A stretch of 64,000 nucleotides of DNA from the NCBI RefSeq assembly GCF_050563525.1, contig NZ_JBNXUN010000001.1, forward strand, positions 806,001 through 870,000, read 5' to 3'. The position numbers and the translations under genes were made by a program. This DNA is from Falsiroseomonas sp050563525 (GTDB lineage: Bacteria; Pseudomonadota; Alphaproteobacteria; Acetobacterales; Acetobacteraceae). Positions within the stretch are counted from its first letter, which is position 1; each line of letters opens with the position of its first letter. The notes below the pieces were generated by a model. It was not told the origin of the DNA. It was given only the letters and a program-made list of their open reading frames with translations, and did no database searches. Below, in pieces: positions 34,930-42,148 of the stretch.

Positions 34930-35284
34930 CTCGATCTCCCACCTGCCCTACATAGGGTCTGCCAGGGCCGGCCGGAAGCCGCGGAGTGCGGGGCCCGGGG
35001 AACCGCCAGGCTGGCGCGGCGCTTTCTGAACTCCCATTCGCGGCGGCGTCCGCGGTGCGCGAGCCAGGCCGAGGAGACGCAGGATGCGCGACGAGACACG
35101 GATCGAGTCCGGCCACCGTCCGGTGACCAACATCCTAGCTCAGCCCGGGCAGGTCGCCCGGCTCGGCGCCACCGAGGCGGCGCGCCAGCAGGCGCTGCTG
35201 CGCATCGGCCGGCCGCAGGAAGCGGTTAGGCAGGACGGGCGCAGGGGCGACCGCCGCTCCGGCTGAGCCGGTTCGCGGCCGCCG
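34930..35284. other. Intergenic region between glcF and the M81 peptidase gene
   Basis: This 355-bp gap lies inside the otherwise compact glycolate locus. It holds a possible small plus-strand gene (35084-35266, listed separately) and must contain the glcF promoter unless read-through occurs. I see no strong hairpin terminator or palindrome in it. Confidence 0.4.
35084..35266 (+). CDS. Possible small hypothetical protein
   Basis: This encodes 60 residues, rich in arginine, glutamine and alanine (QVARLGATEAARQQALLRIG), with no motif I recognise. Support is limited to a good ribosome site (AGGAGACGCAGG directly before the ATG) and its place in a gap between two minus-strand genes, so it is not the shadow of a known gene. 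It runs against both neighbours. It could be a real small regulator or chance. Confidence 0.35.
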   Translation: MRDETRIESGHRPVTNILAQPGQVARLGATEAARQQALLRIGRPQEAVRQDGRRGDRRSG

Positions 35285-36814
35285 CTATCCCCAGGCGGCG
35301 TCCGCATCCAGCGGGAAGACCGGGCGCGGCAGGCCGCGGAACGCGAAGCGTGACAGCACCGGGCTGACCAGGCCGGGCGCGTCAACCTCCAGCGTGCGGT
35401 CAGGCGTCGCGTAGATGTCGAAGCCGGCGCGGAAATGGCCGCGCGACTTCACCACGATGGTCCGCGCCGCTTCGACGTCGACGCCGAGGATCTCCAGCAT
35501 CGCAGGGTCCAGGAGCTGCCGGCGCAGGCTGCCGACGGCCAGCAGCAGGCCGCTATCCTCCAGCTCCAGCAGCGCGGCCGGGCCGATGGAGAAGGCGCGG
35601 CCGGCGATGCTGCCGCGGCGCCCCACGCCGGTGCCGTCCGACAGTGCGCGCACCGTGGCGTTGGCTCGGAAGGTCTCGGCGAGGGGGCCGGGCGTCGCGT
35701 TGGCCACAGCCTCGATGCGGGCGCCCTGCCCGGCCGCATGGGCGGCTGCGGCGAGCACCGGGTCGATCAGCACGCCGAACACCACGCCACGGGCGCGTGA
35801 TCCATGCAGGGCGGCCAGCAGCGCCGTGGTGTTGCCGCCACCGCCGCCGCCGGGATTATCCGCCACGTCGGCCAGCACCAGCCGCGGCACCGCCGGATCG
35901 GCCCCGGCCGCAACGGCCAGCGCCACCGCATCCGGGATGGAGGTCAGCGTCCGGGTCAGCGCCGCGCGATCCTGCCAGATGCGCTTCGCGAGACGTTCCG
36001 CGAGCGCCTTTGCCTTGGCGCCCTGCCCAGGCCGCGCCGAGGCCCAGACGCAGAGGCCGCATTTCGGAATGTCGGTATAGGCGAAGCCGCCGGTGACGGA
36101 GACTCCGACCAGGTCCGGATCCGCCTCCCGCGCCGCCACGCCCTCCGCGATGGCAGCGGAGTAGGGTGAGGCCTCCGCGGTCAGCAGGGTGACGGTGGGC
36201 GGCGTCATCGGCAGGCGGATGAAGTGGGTCTCGGGCCGTTCGCCGCTGGCCAGCATGTGGCGGATGGCGCCGGCGGCCTCCGAGGCGCGTTCGCGCATGT
36301 CGACATGCGGGTTGGTGCGGTAGGCGATCAGCAGGTCGGACAGCTCGACCTGGCGGTCGGAGACGTTGCAGTGCAGGTCGAGCGTGCCGACGATCGGCAC
36401 ATCCGGCCCGACGACCTCCCGCAGCATGGCGAGGATGGCGCCATCGGTGTCCGCCTCCTCCGCCGCGCGGCTGGCGCCGTGGCTGGCGACATAGACGGCA
36501 TCGACCGGGCCGGCCGCTTCCAGGCGGGCACGCGCGATTGCCAGGAATTCCGGGAAGATGCCGGGCGCCATGATGCCGCCGGGGGGTGCGGTGATGACGA
36601 TCAGCGGCACCGGCTCCCAGGGGCCGGTCGCGTCCATGCGGGTGTAGAAGCCGGGGATTTCGGTGGGGACGGCGCTGACCTTGGCGCGGCCGGCCTCGGT
36701 GATGGCGTCGCCCTCGACCCAGCTCTGTTGCTCGAAGTCCAGCCGCGTGGTGGGCGGGGAGAAGGCGTTGACCTCGAGGTGCAGGCCGAGGATGGCGACG
36801 CGAGGTGGGTTCAC
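35285..36814 (-). CDS. M81-family (MlrC-like) metallopeptidase
   Basis: This 509-residue protein has the microcystinase-C family pattern: RVAILGLHLEVNAFSP at the N-terminus, then YVASHGAS (H112), GTLDLHCNVS (D146, H148) and YRTNPHVD (H170). The spacing of these four fits the zinc site of MlrC, and VADNPGGGGGGNTTALL closes the conserved block. MlrC cleaves a linear tetrapeptide; most relatives have no known substrate. The start codon overlaps the glcE stop by 4 bp, so it belongs to the glycolate oxidase operon. That is odd for a peptidase and suggests a different amide or ester substrate. Confidence 0.88.
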   Translation of the reverse strand: MNPPRVAILGLHLEVNAFSPPTTRLDFEQQSWVEGDAITEAGRAKVSAVPTEIPGFYTRMDATGPWEPVPLIVITAPPGGIMAPGIFPEFLAIARARLEAAGPVDAVYVASHGASRAAEEADTDGAILAMLREVVGPDVPIVGTLDLHCNVSDRQVELSDLLIAYRTNPHVDMRERASEAAGAIRHMLASGERPETHFIRLPMTPPTVTLLTAEASPYSAAIAEGVAAREADPDLVGVSVTGGFAYTDIPKCGLCVWASARPGQGAKAKALAERLAKRIWQDRAALTRTLTSIPDAVALAVAAGADPAVPRLVLADVADNPGGGGGGNTTALLAALHGSRARGVVFGVLIDPVLAAAAHAAGQGARIEAVANATPGPLAETFRANATVRALSDGTGVGRRGSIAGRAFSIGPAALLELEDSGLLLAVGSLRRQLLDPAMLEILGVDVEAARTIVVKSRGHFRAGFDIYATPDRTLEVDAPGLVSPVLSRFAFRGLPRPVFPLDADAAWG

Positions 36815-37971
36815 AGGCTGGCCCTCATGCGACCGGGGTTGAACAGGCCGCGCGGGTCGAGCGCGGCCTTCACGCGGCCGGCGATGGCGGCCAGGGCCGG
36901 GGCTTCCGGGGTCAGCACCGGCACGGCAGCGCGCAGCGGCGCAGGGGCGCGGAACAGGGTGAAGCTGCCGCGGGACGCCGTCGCTGCCTTCATCACGGCC
37001 TCATGTGCGGCCTCCGTCGCCGGGCCGGCGATCCAGACCAGGCCGCCGCCCCAATCCAGCAGCATCTTCCGGGCGGGATCGGCCAGGGCGGCGACCACGG
37101 CGGGGGCCGCGCTTGGGCGGACGGAGATGCGCCAGACGGCGTCCCCGGGCGCTGCGCCCAAGGGTCCCGCATCGCGCACGCGGCGCCACAATGCCTCCGA
37201 TTCCTCGCGCGCCAGCAGCGTGACGTCGCCATGCGCCAGCAGGTCGTCGCGCAGACGGCCGCCGCGGTAGGCGACGCTGTCCGGGAAATCCTCCAGCCGC
37301 AGCAGCGCGGTGGCACTGCCATCCGGCGCCGGGATCAATGCCGCACCGCTGACGCCGTAGGGGCTGGCGAGGCCGGCAGACAGCGCGCGGATGCCGGTGG
37401 CGAGGCCCGCCACGGCCACCGACAGCGTCGCCTGATCGCGTGCCGCCGGCAGCACCTTCAGCGTCACCTCCGTCATCACCCCGAGCGTGCCGTGGCTGCC
37501 CGCCAGCAGCTTGCACAGGTCGAGCCCGGTGACGTTCTTCAGCACCCGCCCGCCGCTGCGCTGCACCTCTCCCATCCCGTTGACGAAGCGGATGCCGAGC
37601 AGGTGGTCGCGCATGGCCCCGACAGTGATGCGGCGTGGCCCGGACAGGTTGGTGGCGACGATGCCGCCGATGGTCGCCGGAAGCTCCGCACCGAAGAAGG
37701 CGGAGAGGTCGGGCGGCTCCGGCGCCAGCATCTGGCCGTGCTCGGCAAGCGCCGCCTCGATCTCCGGCAGCGGCGTGCCGGCGCGGGCGGACAGCACCAG
37801 CTCGGTCGGCTTGTACAGCGTGATGCCGGTCAGCGCGCGCGTGCTCAGCGTCTCCGCCGCCTGGACCGGGCGCAGCAGGGCGTGCTTGGTGCCGTTGCCC
37901 TCGATCGCCAGCGGCTCGTGGGCCGCGCGCACCACATCGGCAAGCGCAGCCTCGTCGCGTGGCTCGATCAT
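36811..37971 (-). CDS. glcE: Glycolate oxidase FAD-binding subunit GlcE
   Basis: This 386-residue FAD-linked subunit has IEPRDEAALADVVRAAHEPL and AIEGNGTKHALLRPV at the N-terminus (the PCMH FAD fold), LPATIGGIVATNLSGPRRIT, and GGRVLKNVTGLDLCKLLAGS in the middle. These mark GlcE rather than a second GlcD. It forms the glycolate dehydrogenase complex with GlcD and GlcF. It overlaps glcD upstream (ATGA) and the M81 gene downstream (ATGA), so all three are translationally coupled. Confidence 0.93.
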   Translation of the reverse strand: MIEPRDEAALADVVRAAHEPLAIEGNGTKHALLRPVQAAETLSTRALTGITLYKPTELVLSARAGTPLPEIEAALAEHGQMLAPEPPDLSAFFGAELPATIGGIVATNLSGPRRITVGAMRDHLLGIRFVNGMGEVQRSGGRVLKNVTGLDLCKLLAGSHGTLGVMTEVTLKVLPAARDQATLSVAVAGLATGIRALSAGLASPYGVSGAALIPAPDGSATALLRLEDFPDSVAYRGGRLRDDLLAHGDVTLLAREESEALWRRVRDAGPLGAAPGDAVWRISVRPSAAPAVVAALADPARKMLLDWGGGLVWIAGPATEAAHEAVMKAATASRGSFTLFRAPAPLRAAVPVLTPEAPALAAIAGRVKAALDPRGLFNPGRMRASL

Positions 37972-39395
37972 GCGTTGTCCAGCAGCGGAAAAACCTTGTG
38001 CGGGTTCAGCAGCCAGGCGGGGTCGAAGGCGGACTTGATCGCCCGCTGCTGCGCCAGTTCATGCGGGTGGAACTGCACATGCATCAGGTCGCGCTTCTCC
38101 ACGCCGACGCCGTGTTCCCCGGTGAGGCAGCCGCCGACCTCGACGCACAGCTTCAGGATGTCGCCGCCGAAGGCCTCCGCCTTGTGGAAGCTGGCCGGGT
38201 CGTTGGCGTCGAACATGATCAGCGGGTGCAGGTTGCCGTCACCGGCGTGGAAGACGTTGGCGACCTGCAAGCCGTATTGCGTGCTCATTTCCCCGATGCG
38301 CTTCAGCACATGCGGCAGCTCGCCGGTCGGGATGGTGCCGTCCATGCAGAGGTAGTCGGGCGAGATGCGGCCGACGGCGCCGAACGCCCCCTTGCGGCCC
38401 TTCCAGATCGCGACCGATTCTTCCGGCGTCTGCGCCACCTTCAGGCTGATCGGGTCGAAGCGGGAGCAGATGTCCTTGATGCGGTCGAGCAGCGCGTCCT
38501 GCTCGGCGACGCTGCCCTCCACCTCGATGATCAGCATCGCCTCCGCATCCAGCGGGTAGCCGGCATGGGCGAAGGCCTCGCAGGCATGGATGCAGGGCTT
38601 GTCCATGAACTCCAGTGCGACGGGGATGATGCCGGAGCCGATGATGGCGTCCACCGCGGCACCGGCGATCTCGGTGCCCTTGAAGGCGGCGAGCATGGCG
38701 CGCGCGCCTTCCGGGCCGCGCAGGATGCGGACGGTGACTTCGGTGACGATGCCGAGCATGCCCTCGCTGCCCGTCATCAGGCCGAGCCAGTCATAGCCGG
38801 CCGCATCCAGGTGGTCGCCGCCGATCTCGACGATGTCGCCGGTCGGCGTGACCATGCGCAGGCCGAGCAGGTTGTTGGCGGTGACGCCGTACTTCAGGCA
38901 ATGCGCGCCGCCCGAGTTCATGTTGACGTTGCCGCCGATCATGCAGGCCAACTGGCTCGATGGGTCGGGGGCGTAGAAGAAGCCCTCATGCTCAACGGCC
39001 TTCGTGATGCCGAGGTTGGTGACGCCGGCTTCCACCACCGCCAGGCGATCCTCAAAATCGATCTCCAGGATGCGGTTCATGCGCATCAGGCCGATCACCA
39101 CCGCATCCTCCAGCGGCAGCGCGCCGCCCGAGAGGCTGGTGCCGGCGCCGCGCGGAACCACGCGGATGCCGTTGTCGTGGCAGTACCGCATCACCGCCGC
39201 AACCTGTTCCGTCGTCGACGGCAGCACCACGGCGAGTGGCATCTGCCGGTAGGCCGACAGGCCATCGGTTTCGTAGGGCCGCAGGCGCAACGGTTCGCTG
39301 ATCGTCCCCTCGCCCGGTACGATCCGGCGCAGCGCCGCGACGATTTCTCCGGCGCGGGCCAGCACCGTGGGCTTGGGCCTGGGCAGTGCGATCAT
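37968..39395 (-). CDS. glcD: Glycolate oxidase FAD subunit GlcD
   Basis: This 475-residue FAD-linked oxidase has a PCMH domain with VLPSTTEQVAAVMRYCHDNG and RVVPRGAGTSLSGGALP. The lactate/glycolate-oxidase C-terminal domain holds NVFHAGDGNLHPLIMFD and a final GGCLTGEHGVGVEKRDL, the usual GlcD signature. It oxidises glycolate, and often D-lactate, to the 2-keto acid. The ATG at 39395 follows a GGGGGA stretch and gives the normal length. It is the first gene of the operon, with its promoter in the 136-bp gap shared with the divergent secreted-protein gene. Confidence 0.94.
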   Translation of the reverse strand: MIALPRPKPTVLARAGEIVAALRRIVPGEGTISEPLRLRPYETDGLSAYRQMPLAVVLPSTTEQVAAVMRYCHDNGIRVVPRGAGTSLSGGALPLEDAVVIGLMRMNRILEIDFEDRLAVVEAGVTNLGITKAVEHEGFFYAPDPSSQLACMIGGNVNMNSGGAHCLKYGVTANNLLGLRMVTPTGDIVEIGGDHLDAAGYDWLGLMTGSEGMLGIVTEVTVRILRGPEGARAMLAAFKGTEIAGAAVDAIIGSGIIPVALEFMDKPCIHACEAFAHAGYPLDAEAMLIIEVEGSVAEQDALLDRIKDICSRFDPISLKVAQTPEESVAIWKGRKGAFGAVGRISPDYLCMDGTIPTGELPHVLKRIGEMSTQYGLQVANVFHAGDGNLHPLIMFDANDPASFHKAEAFGGDILKLCVEVGGCLTGEHGVGVEKRDLMHVQFHPHELAQQRAIKSAFDPAWLLNPHKVFPLLDNA

Positions 39396-39531
39396 GGATG
39401 GTCCCCCGCCACGCGACGATATGCGCCGGAAGATGGTCCGGCGGGCGTGGCGCGGCAAGGAGGGGCGGGTATCCGCATCCTCGGATTGATGATAGCAAAT
39501 TGTTAATCAACCAAAGATTGGAAGAACCGCC

Positions 39532-39885
39532 ATGCGTTCGACTCTGGCCGTGCTAGCCTTGTCCTGCCTGCTTGCCGTGCCGGCCCATGCGCAGCGGGCC
39601 GGAACCTATGCCGTCGAGGGTTCGGATGCCGCCGGCACCGCCTATGTCGGCACCGTGCAGCTTCAGCCCACCGGCCCGGACACCTGGCGCCTCACCTGGC
39701 GGGTGGCGGGCGAGACGACCAACGGGGTCGGGATCCTGCAGGGCGGCATCTTCGTCGTCGGCTACCAGTCAGGCCGCGAGACCGGCGTCGCCATGTACGT
39801 GCCCGAGCCAAACGGCAACCTGGTGGGGCTGTGGACCCAGGGAACGCAGGGCTCGGTCGGCAGCGAGCGCCTGCTGCCGCGCTGA
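39532..39885 (+). CDS. Secreted small beta-rich protein (paralogue of 30879-31361)
   Basis: This encodes 117 residues. A signal peptide (MRSTLAVLALSCLLAVPAHA) is followed by AGTYAVEGSDAAGTAYVGTV, RLTWRVAGETTNGVGILQGG, FVVGYQSGRETGVAMYVPEP and NGNLVGLWTQG, ending SERLLPR. Strand for strand this matches the protein at 30879-31361, which adds a proline-rich tail. GGAAG precedes the ATG, and the upstream 60 bp are A+T-rich (GCAAATTGTTAATCAA), a likely promoter. Conserved glycines and the central WR suggest a small ligand-binding barrel. The function is unknown. Confidence 0.75.
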   Translation: MRSTLAVLALSCLLAVPAHAQRAGTYAVEGSDAAGTAYVGTVQLQPTGPDTWRLTWRVAGETTNGVGILQGGIFVVGYQSGRETGVAMYVPEPNGNLVGLWTQGTQGSVGSERLLPR

Positions 39886-39902
39886 GAGGCCACCACGACG
39901 AA

Positions 39903-39934
39903 AAGCCGCGCCGGGGGCCATCCCGGCGCGGCTT
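39903..39934. terminator. Strong hairpin terminator between the secreted-protein gene and rpmJ
   Basis: Perfect 13-bp arms (AAGCCGCGCCGGG and CCCGGCGCGGCTT) flank a 6-nt loop. On the minus strand four T residues follow the stem, so it suits rpmJ; it lies 18 bp after the stop of the plus-strand gene and can serve both. Confidence 0.75.
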
Positions 39935-39981
39935 CCCATCATCACGCCGAATCACCGCCAGCCGAGGCTGGCGGCCAGGCC

Positions 39982-40004
39982 GGCGCCGGGACTGGCCCGG
40001 CGCC
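39982..40004 (-). terminator. Hairpin directly downstream of rpmJ
   Basis: GGCGCCGGG / CCCGGCGCC arms (9 bp) surround a 5-nt loop 6 bp past the rpmJ stop. No T-run follows, so it may mainly protect the 3' end. Confidence 0.4.
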
Positions 40005-40010
40005 CCAGGC

Positions 40011-40136
40011 TCAGCCCTGGCGGGCCTTCAGGCGCGGGTTCTTCTTGTTCAGCACATAGGTGCGGCCACGGCGCCGCACCAGGATGCAGTTCTTGTCACG
40101 GACCTTGGCGGTCTTGAGGCTGTTGCGAATCTTCAT
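40011..40136 (-). CDS. rpmJ: 50S ribosomal protein L36
   Basis: The complete 41-residue protein, MKIRNSLKTAKVRDKNCILV then RRRGRTYVLNKKNPRLKARQ, is the alphaproteobacterial form of L36. It keeps a single cysteine (C17) instead of the zinc-binding set, so it is the zinc-free type that functions under zinc limitation or as the sole form. It is transcribed alone, as in many Alphaproteobacteria, and ends in strong hairpins. Confidence 0.96.
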   Translation of the reverse strand: MKIRNSLKTAKVRDKNCILVRRRGRTYVLNKKNPRLKARQG

Positions 40137-40201
40137 GGTGATGGTCCTGCGAAGGCCGGGCGAAATACGAGGCGGGGGGCCGGGAGTCAACCTTGGCGGG
40201 T

Positions 40202-41443
40202 TCAATCCGCCGCCAGCTTCCCGGCCGCGCCCTCCGCCGCGATGATGCGCAGGAAGCCGTCGCGGGTCTGCGGCAGCTTGCGGCCGAGGATCTGCTCGGC
40301 CACCTGCGTCCGCAGCACCTGGGCCGTGCCGCCAGCGATGGCGAACATCCGGGCATCGCGCAGGTAGCGCTCCATCGGGTTGTCCTTGGAATAGCCCGCC
40401 GCGCCCCAGACCTGCAGCGCGTTGTTGGTGACCCGGATCGCCATCTCGCTGGCGAACACCTTGGCCTGGGCGGCGGCCAGGCGGTCCGGGAAGCCGGCCG
40501 GGCCGGCGCTGCGGGCGGCGCGGTGGACCAGGGCGCGGGCGGCCTCCACCTCGATCGACATGTCGGCCAGCATCCAGCCGAGGCCCTGGAATTCCGCAAT
40601 CGGCCGGCCGAACTGGGTGCGGGCATTGGCGCGGTCCACGGCATGTTCATAGGCGCCGGCGGCGAGGCCGAGCGCCACCGTGGCGGCGCCGACACGCTGG
40701 CCATTATAGGCATCGATCAGCCGCCCGAAGCCGCGCTGCCAGCCGCCCGGCGCACGCAGCACCATGTCATCGGCCACTTCGAGGTCGGAGAACTGCAACT
40801 CCGCCTCCGGCATGCCACAGAGGCCGAGGGAGGGAATGCGCCGTGCCACGATCAGCCCGGCCGGCGTGCCTTCCCCGTCCCGCACCACCAGGAAGCCGCC
40901 GATGCCCTTGAAGGCGCCGTCCTCGATCACGCGGGCGAAGATCAGGTGCAGGCGGGAGACGCCGCCGCCTGTGATCCAGGTTTTCCGGCCGTTGATCACC
41001 CAGCGATCGCCGCGGCGTTCCGCCGTGGTGGTCATCTCGGTCGCGGCAGAACCGGCATCGGGTTCGGTGATGCAGATCGCGGGCTTGTCGCCGGCCAGGA
41101 CCAGCCCGGCGGCGAGCTTCTTCTGCGCATCGGTTCCATAGGCCATGATGGCGCCGACCGCGCCCATGTTGGCCTCCACCGCGATGCGGCCGCAGACGGC
41201 GCAGGCCTTGGACAGTTCCTCCACCACCAGCGCGGCATCGAGCACGGAACCGCCTGGGCCGCCCCATTCGCGCGGAATGGTCAGGCCGGTGAAGCCGGCT
41301 TCCGCCATGCGCTTCACCATCGGCCAGGGGTACTGGCCGCTGCGGTCGGTCTCGGCGGCCTGTGCCGCGGCCTCGCGGGCGAATTCGCGGGCGCGGTCGC
41401 GCAGCGCGGATTGCTCCGGCGTCAGTCCGTCGGTGGGCGTCAT
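40202..41443 (-). CDS. Acyl-CoA-dehydrogenase-fold flavoprotein, probable 3-sulfinopropanoyl-CoA desulfinase
   Basis: This 413-residue protein has the ACAD fold: N-terminal helices, then PAICITEPDAGSAATEMTTT and WITGGGVSRLHLIFARV for FAD and substrate. The Glu that acts as base in dehydrogenases (normally in YEGT) is replaced: the sequence reads FAIAGGTAQVLRTQ. The other possible base position near YNGQRVGAA has no Glu either. This, together with KACAVCGRIAVEANMGAVGA and GRKLPQTRDGFL, resembles my memory of Acd from Advenella and Variovorax, which removes sulfite from 3-sulfinopropanoyl-CoA rather than oxidising it. It is coupled to a DUF533 gene by a 4-bp overlap. A CoA ligase or transferase would be needed elsewhere. 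Confidence 0.75.
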   Translation of the reverse strand: MTPTDGLTPEQSALRDRAREFAREAAAQAAETDRSGQYPWPMVKRMAEAGFTGLTIPREWGGPGGSVLDAALVVEELSKACAVCGRIAVEANMGAVGAIMAYGTDAQKKLAAGLVLAGDKPAICITEPDAGSAATEMTTTAERRGDRWVINGRKTWITGGGVSRLHLIFARVIEDGAFKGIGGFLVVRDGEGTPAGLIVARRIPSLGLCGMPEAELQFSDLEVADDMVLRAPGGWQRGFGRLIDAYNGQRVGAATVALGLAAGAYEHAVDRANARTQFGRPIAEFQGLGWMLADMSIEVEAARALVHRAARSAGPAGFPDRLAAAQAKVFASEMAIRVTNNALQVWGAAGYSKDNPMERYLRDARMFAIAGGTAQVLRTQVAEQILGRKLPQTRDGFLRIIAAEGAAGKLAAD

Positions 41444-42096
41444 GGGGCGAGCCTTTCCTCGATGGCGGCGGCGGCCTTGCGGTCCAGGCCGAGGGTCTTG
41501 GCGAAGCGGTCGAGCCAGGCGCGTTCGGGCGGCGTGATCTCCGCCATCGCCGCCACGGCGGCGGCGTAGAGGCGGGCGCGCAGCATCGGGTCGCCGGCCT
41601 GGGCGGCGAGCGCCTCCGGCGTCAGCGGCGTGTCGAAATCAGCGAGCACGAAGTCGCGTTCCTCCGGGGTGAGGTCGGCGGCGTCGAGTTGGCCAGCGAT
41701 GCTGGCGCGTTCCGTGGCGTCCACCGCGCCATCGGCCTTGGCGGCGGCCACCATGGTGCGGACCAGCAGCAGGGTCTCCTGCTCCTCCGCCGCCGGCGGC
41801 GCCTCGGCGGGCGCGACGTACGGGGAGCCGGTTTGCGGGACGCGGCGGGAGGGAGCCTGGCTGGCGCCCGTCCACTCCGGCAGCGGGCGGGAGGGCGGCG
41901 GGGCGGAGGCCTGGCCCTGGTTGCGGGTCATTGCCTCGATCGCGACGCCGGCGAGGCCGGCCAGGGCGCGGACGATCTGCGCCTGGCTGCTGCGGCCGCC
42001 CAAGGCACCGCCGAAAGGCTGGGTCGTGCGGCGCCGCCGGCGCGGCGACCGTGTGGCGCCACCCAGAAGCGCGCCCAGGACACGGGTCAAATCCAT
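41440..42096 (-). CDS. DUF533 (YebE-like, TerB-fold) protein
   Basis: This encodes 218 residues. A basic N-terminus (SPRRRRRTT) and a hydrophobic alanine/glycine stretch (IVRALAGLAGVAIEAM) are followed by a low-complexity proline-rich middle. The C-terminal helical domain is TerB-like, with LLLVRTMVAAAKADGAVDAT, RASIAGQLDAADLTPEERDF and a final AWLDRFAKTLGLD. Acidic residues at KADGAVD and DAADLTPEE may bind metal. The function is unknown; E. coli YebE is an envelope-stress gene. GGGAG precedes the ATG at 42096; an ATG at 42117 is possible. Confidence 0.82.
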   Translation of the reverse strand: MDLTRVLGALLGGATRSPRRRRRTTQPFGGALGGRSSQAQIVRALAGLAGVAIEAMTRNQGQASAPPPSRPLPEWTGASQAPSRRVPQTGSPYVAPAEAPPAAEEQETLLLVRTMVAAAKADGAVDATERASIAGQLDAADLTPEERDFVLADFDTPLTPEALAAQAGDPMLRARLYAAAVAAMAEITPPERAWLDRFAKTLGLDRKAAAAIEERLAP

Positions 42097-42148
42097 CTTG
42101 CCACTCCCTGATGCCATTCCTAGGCCGGACACGCCGGCTTGGGAACCG

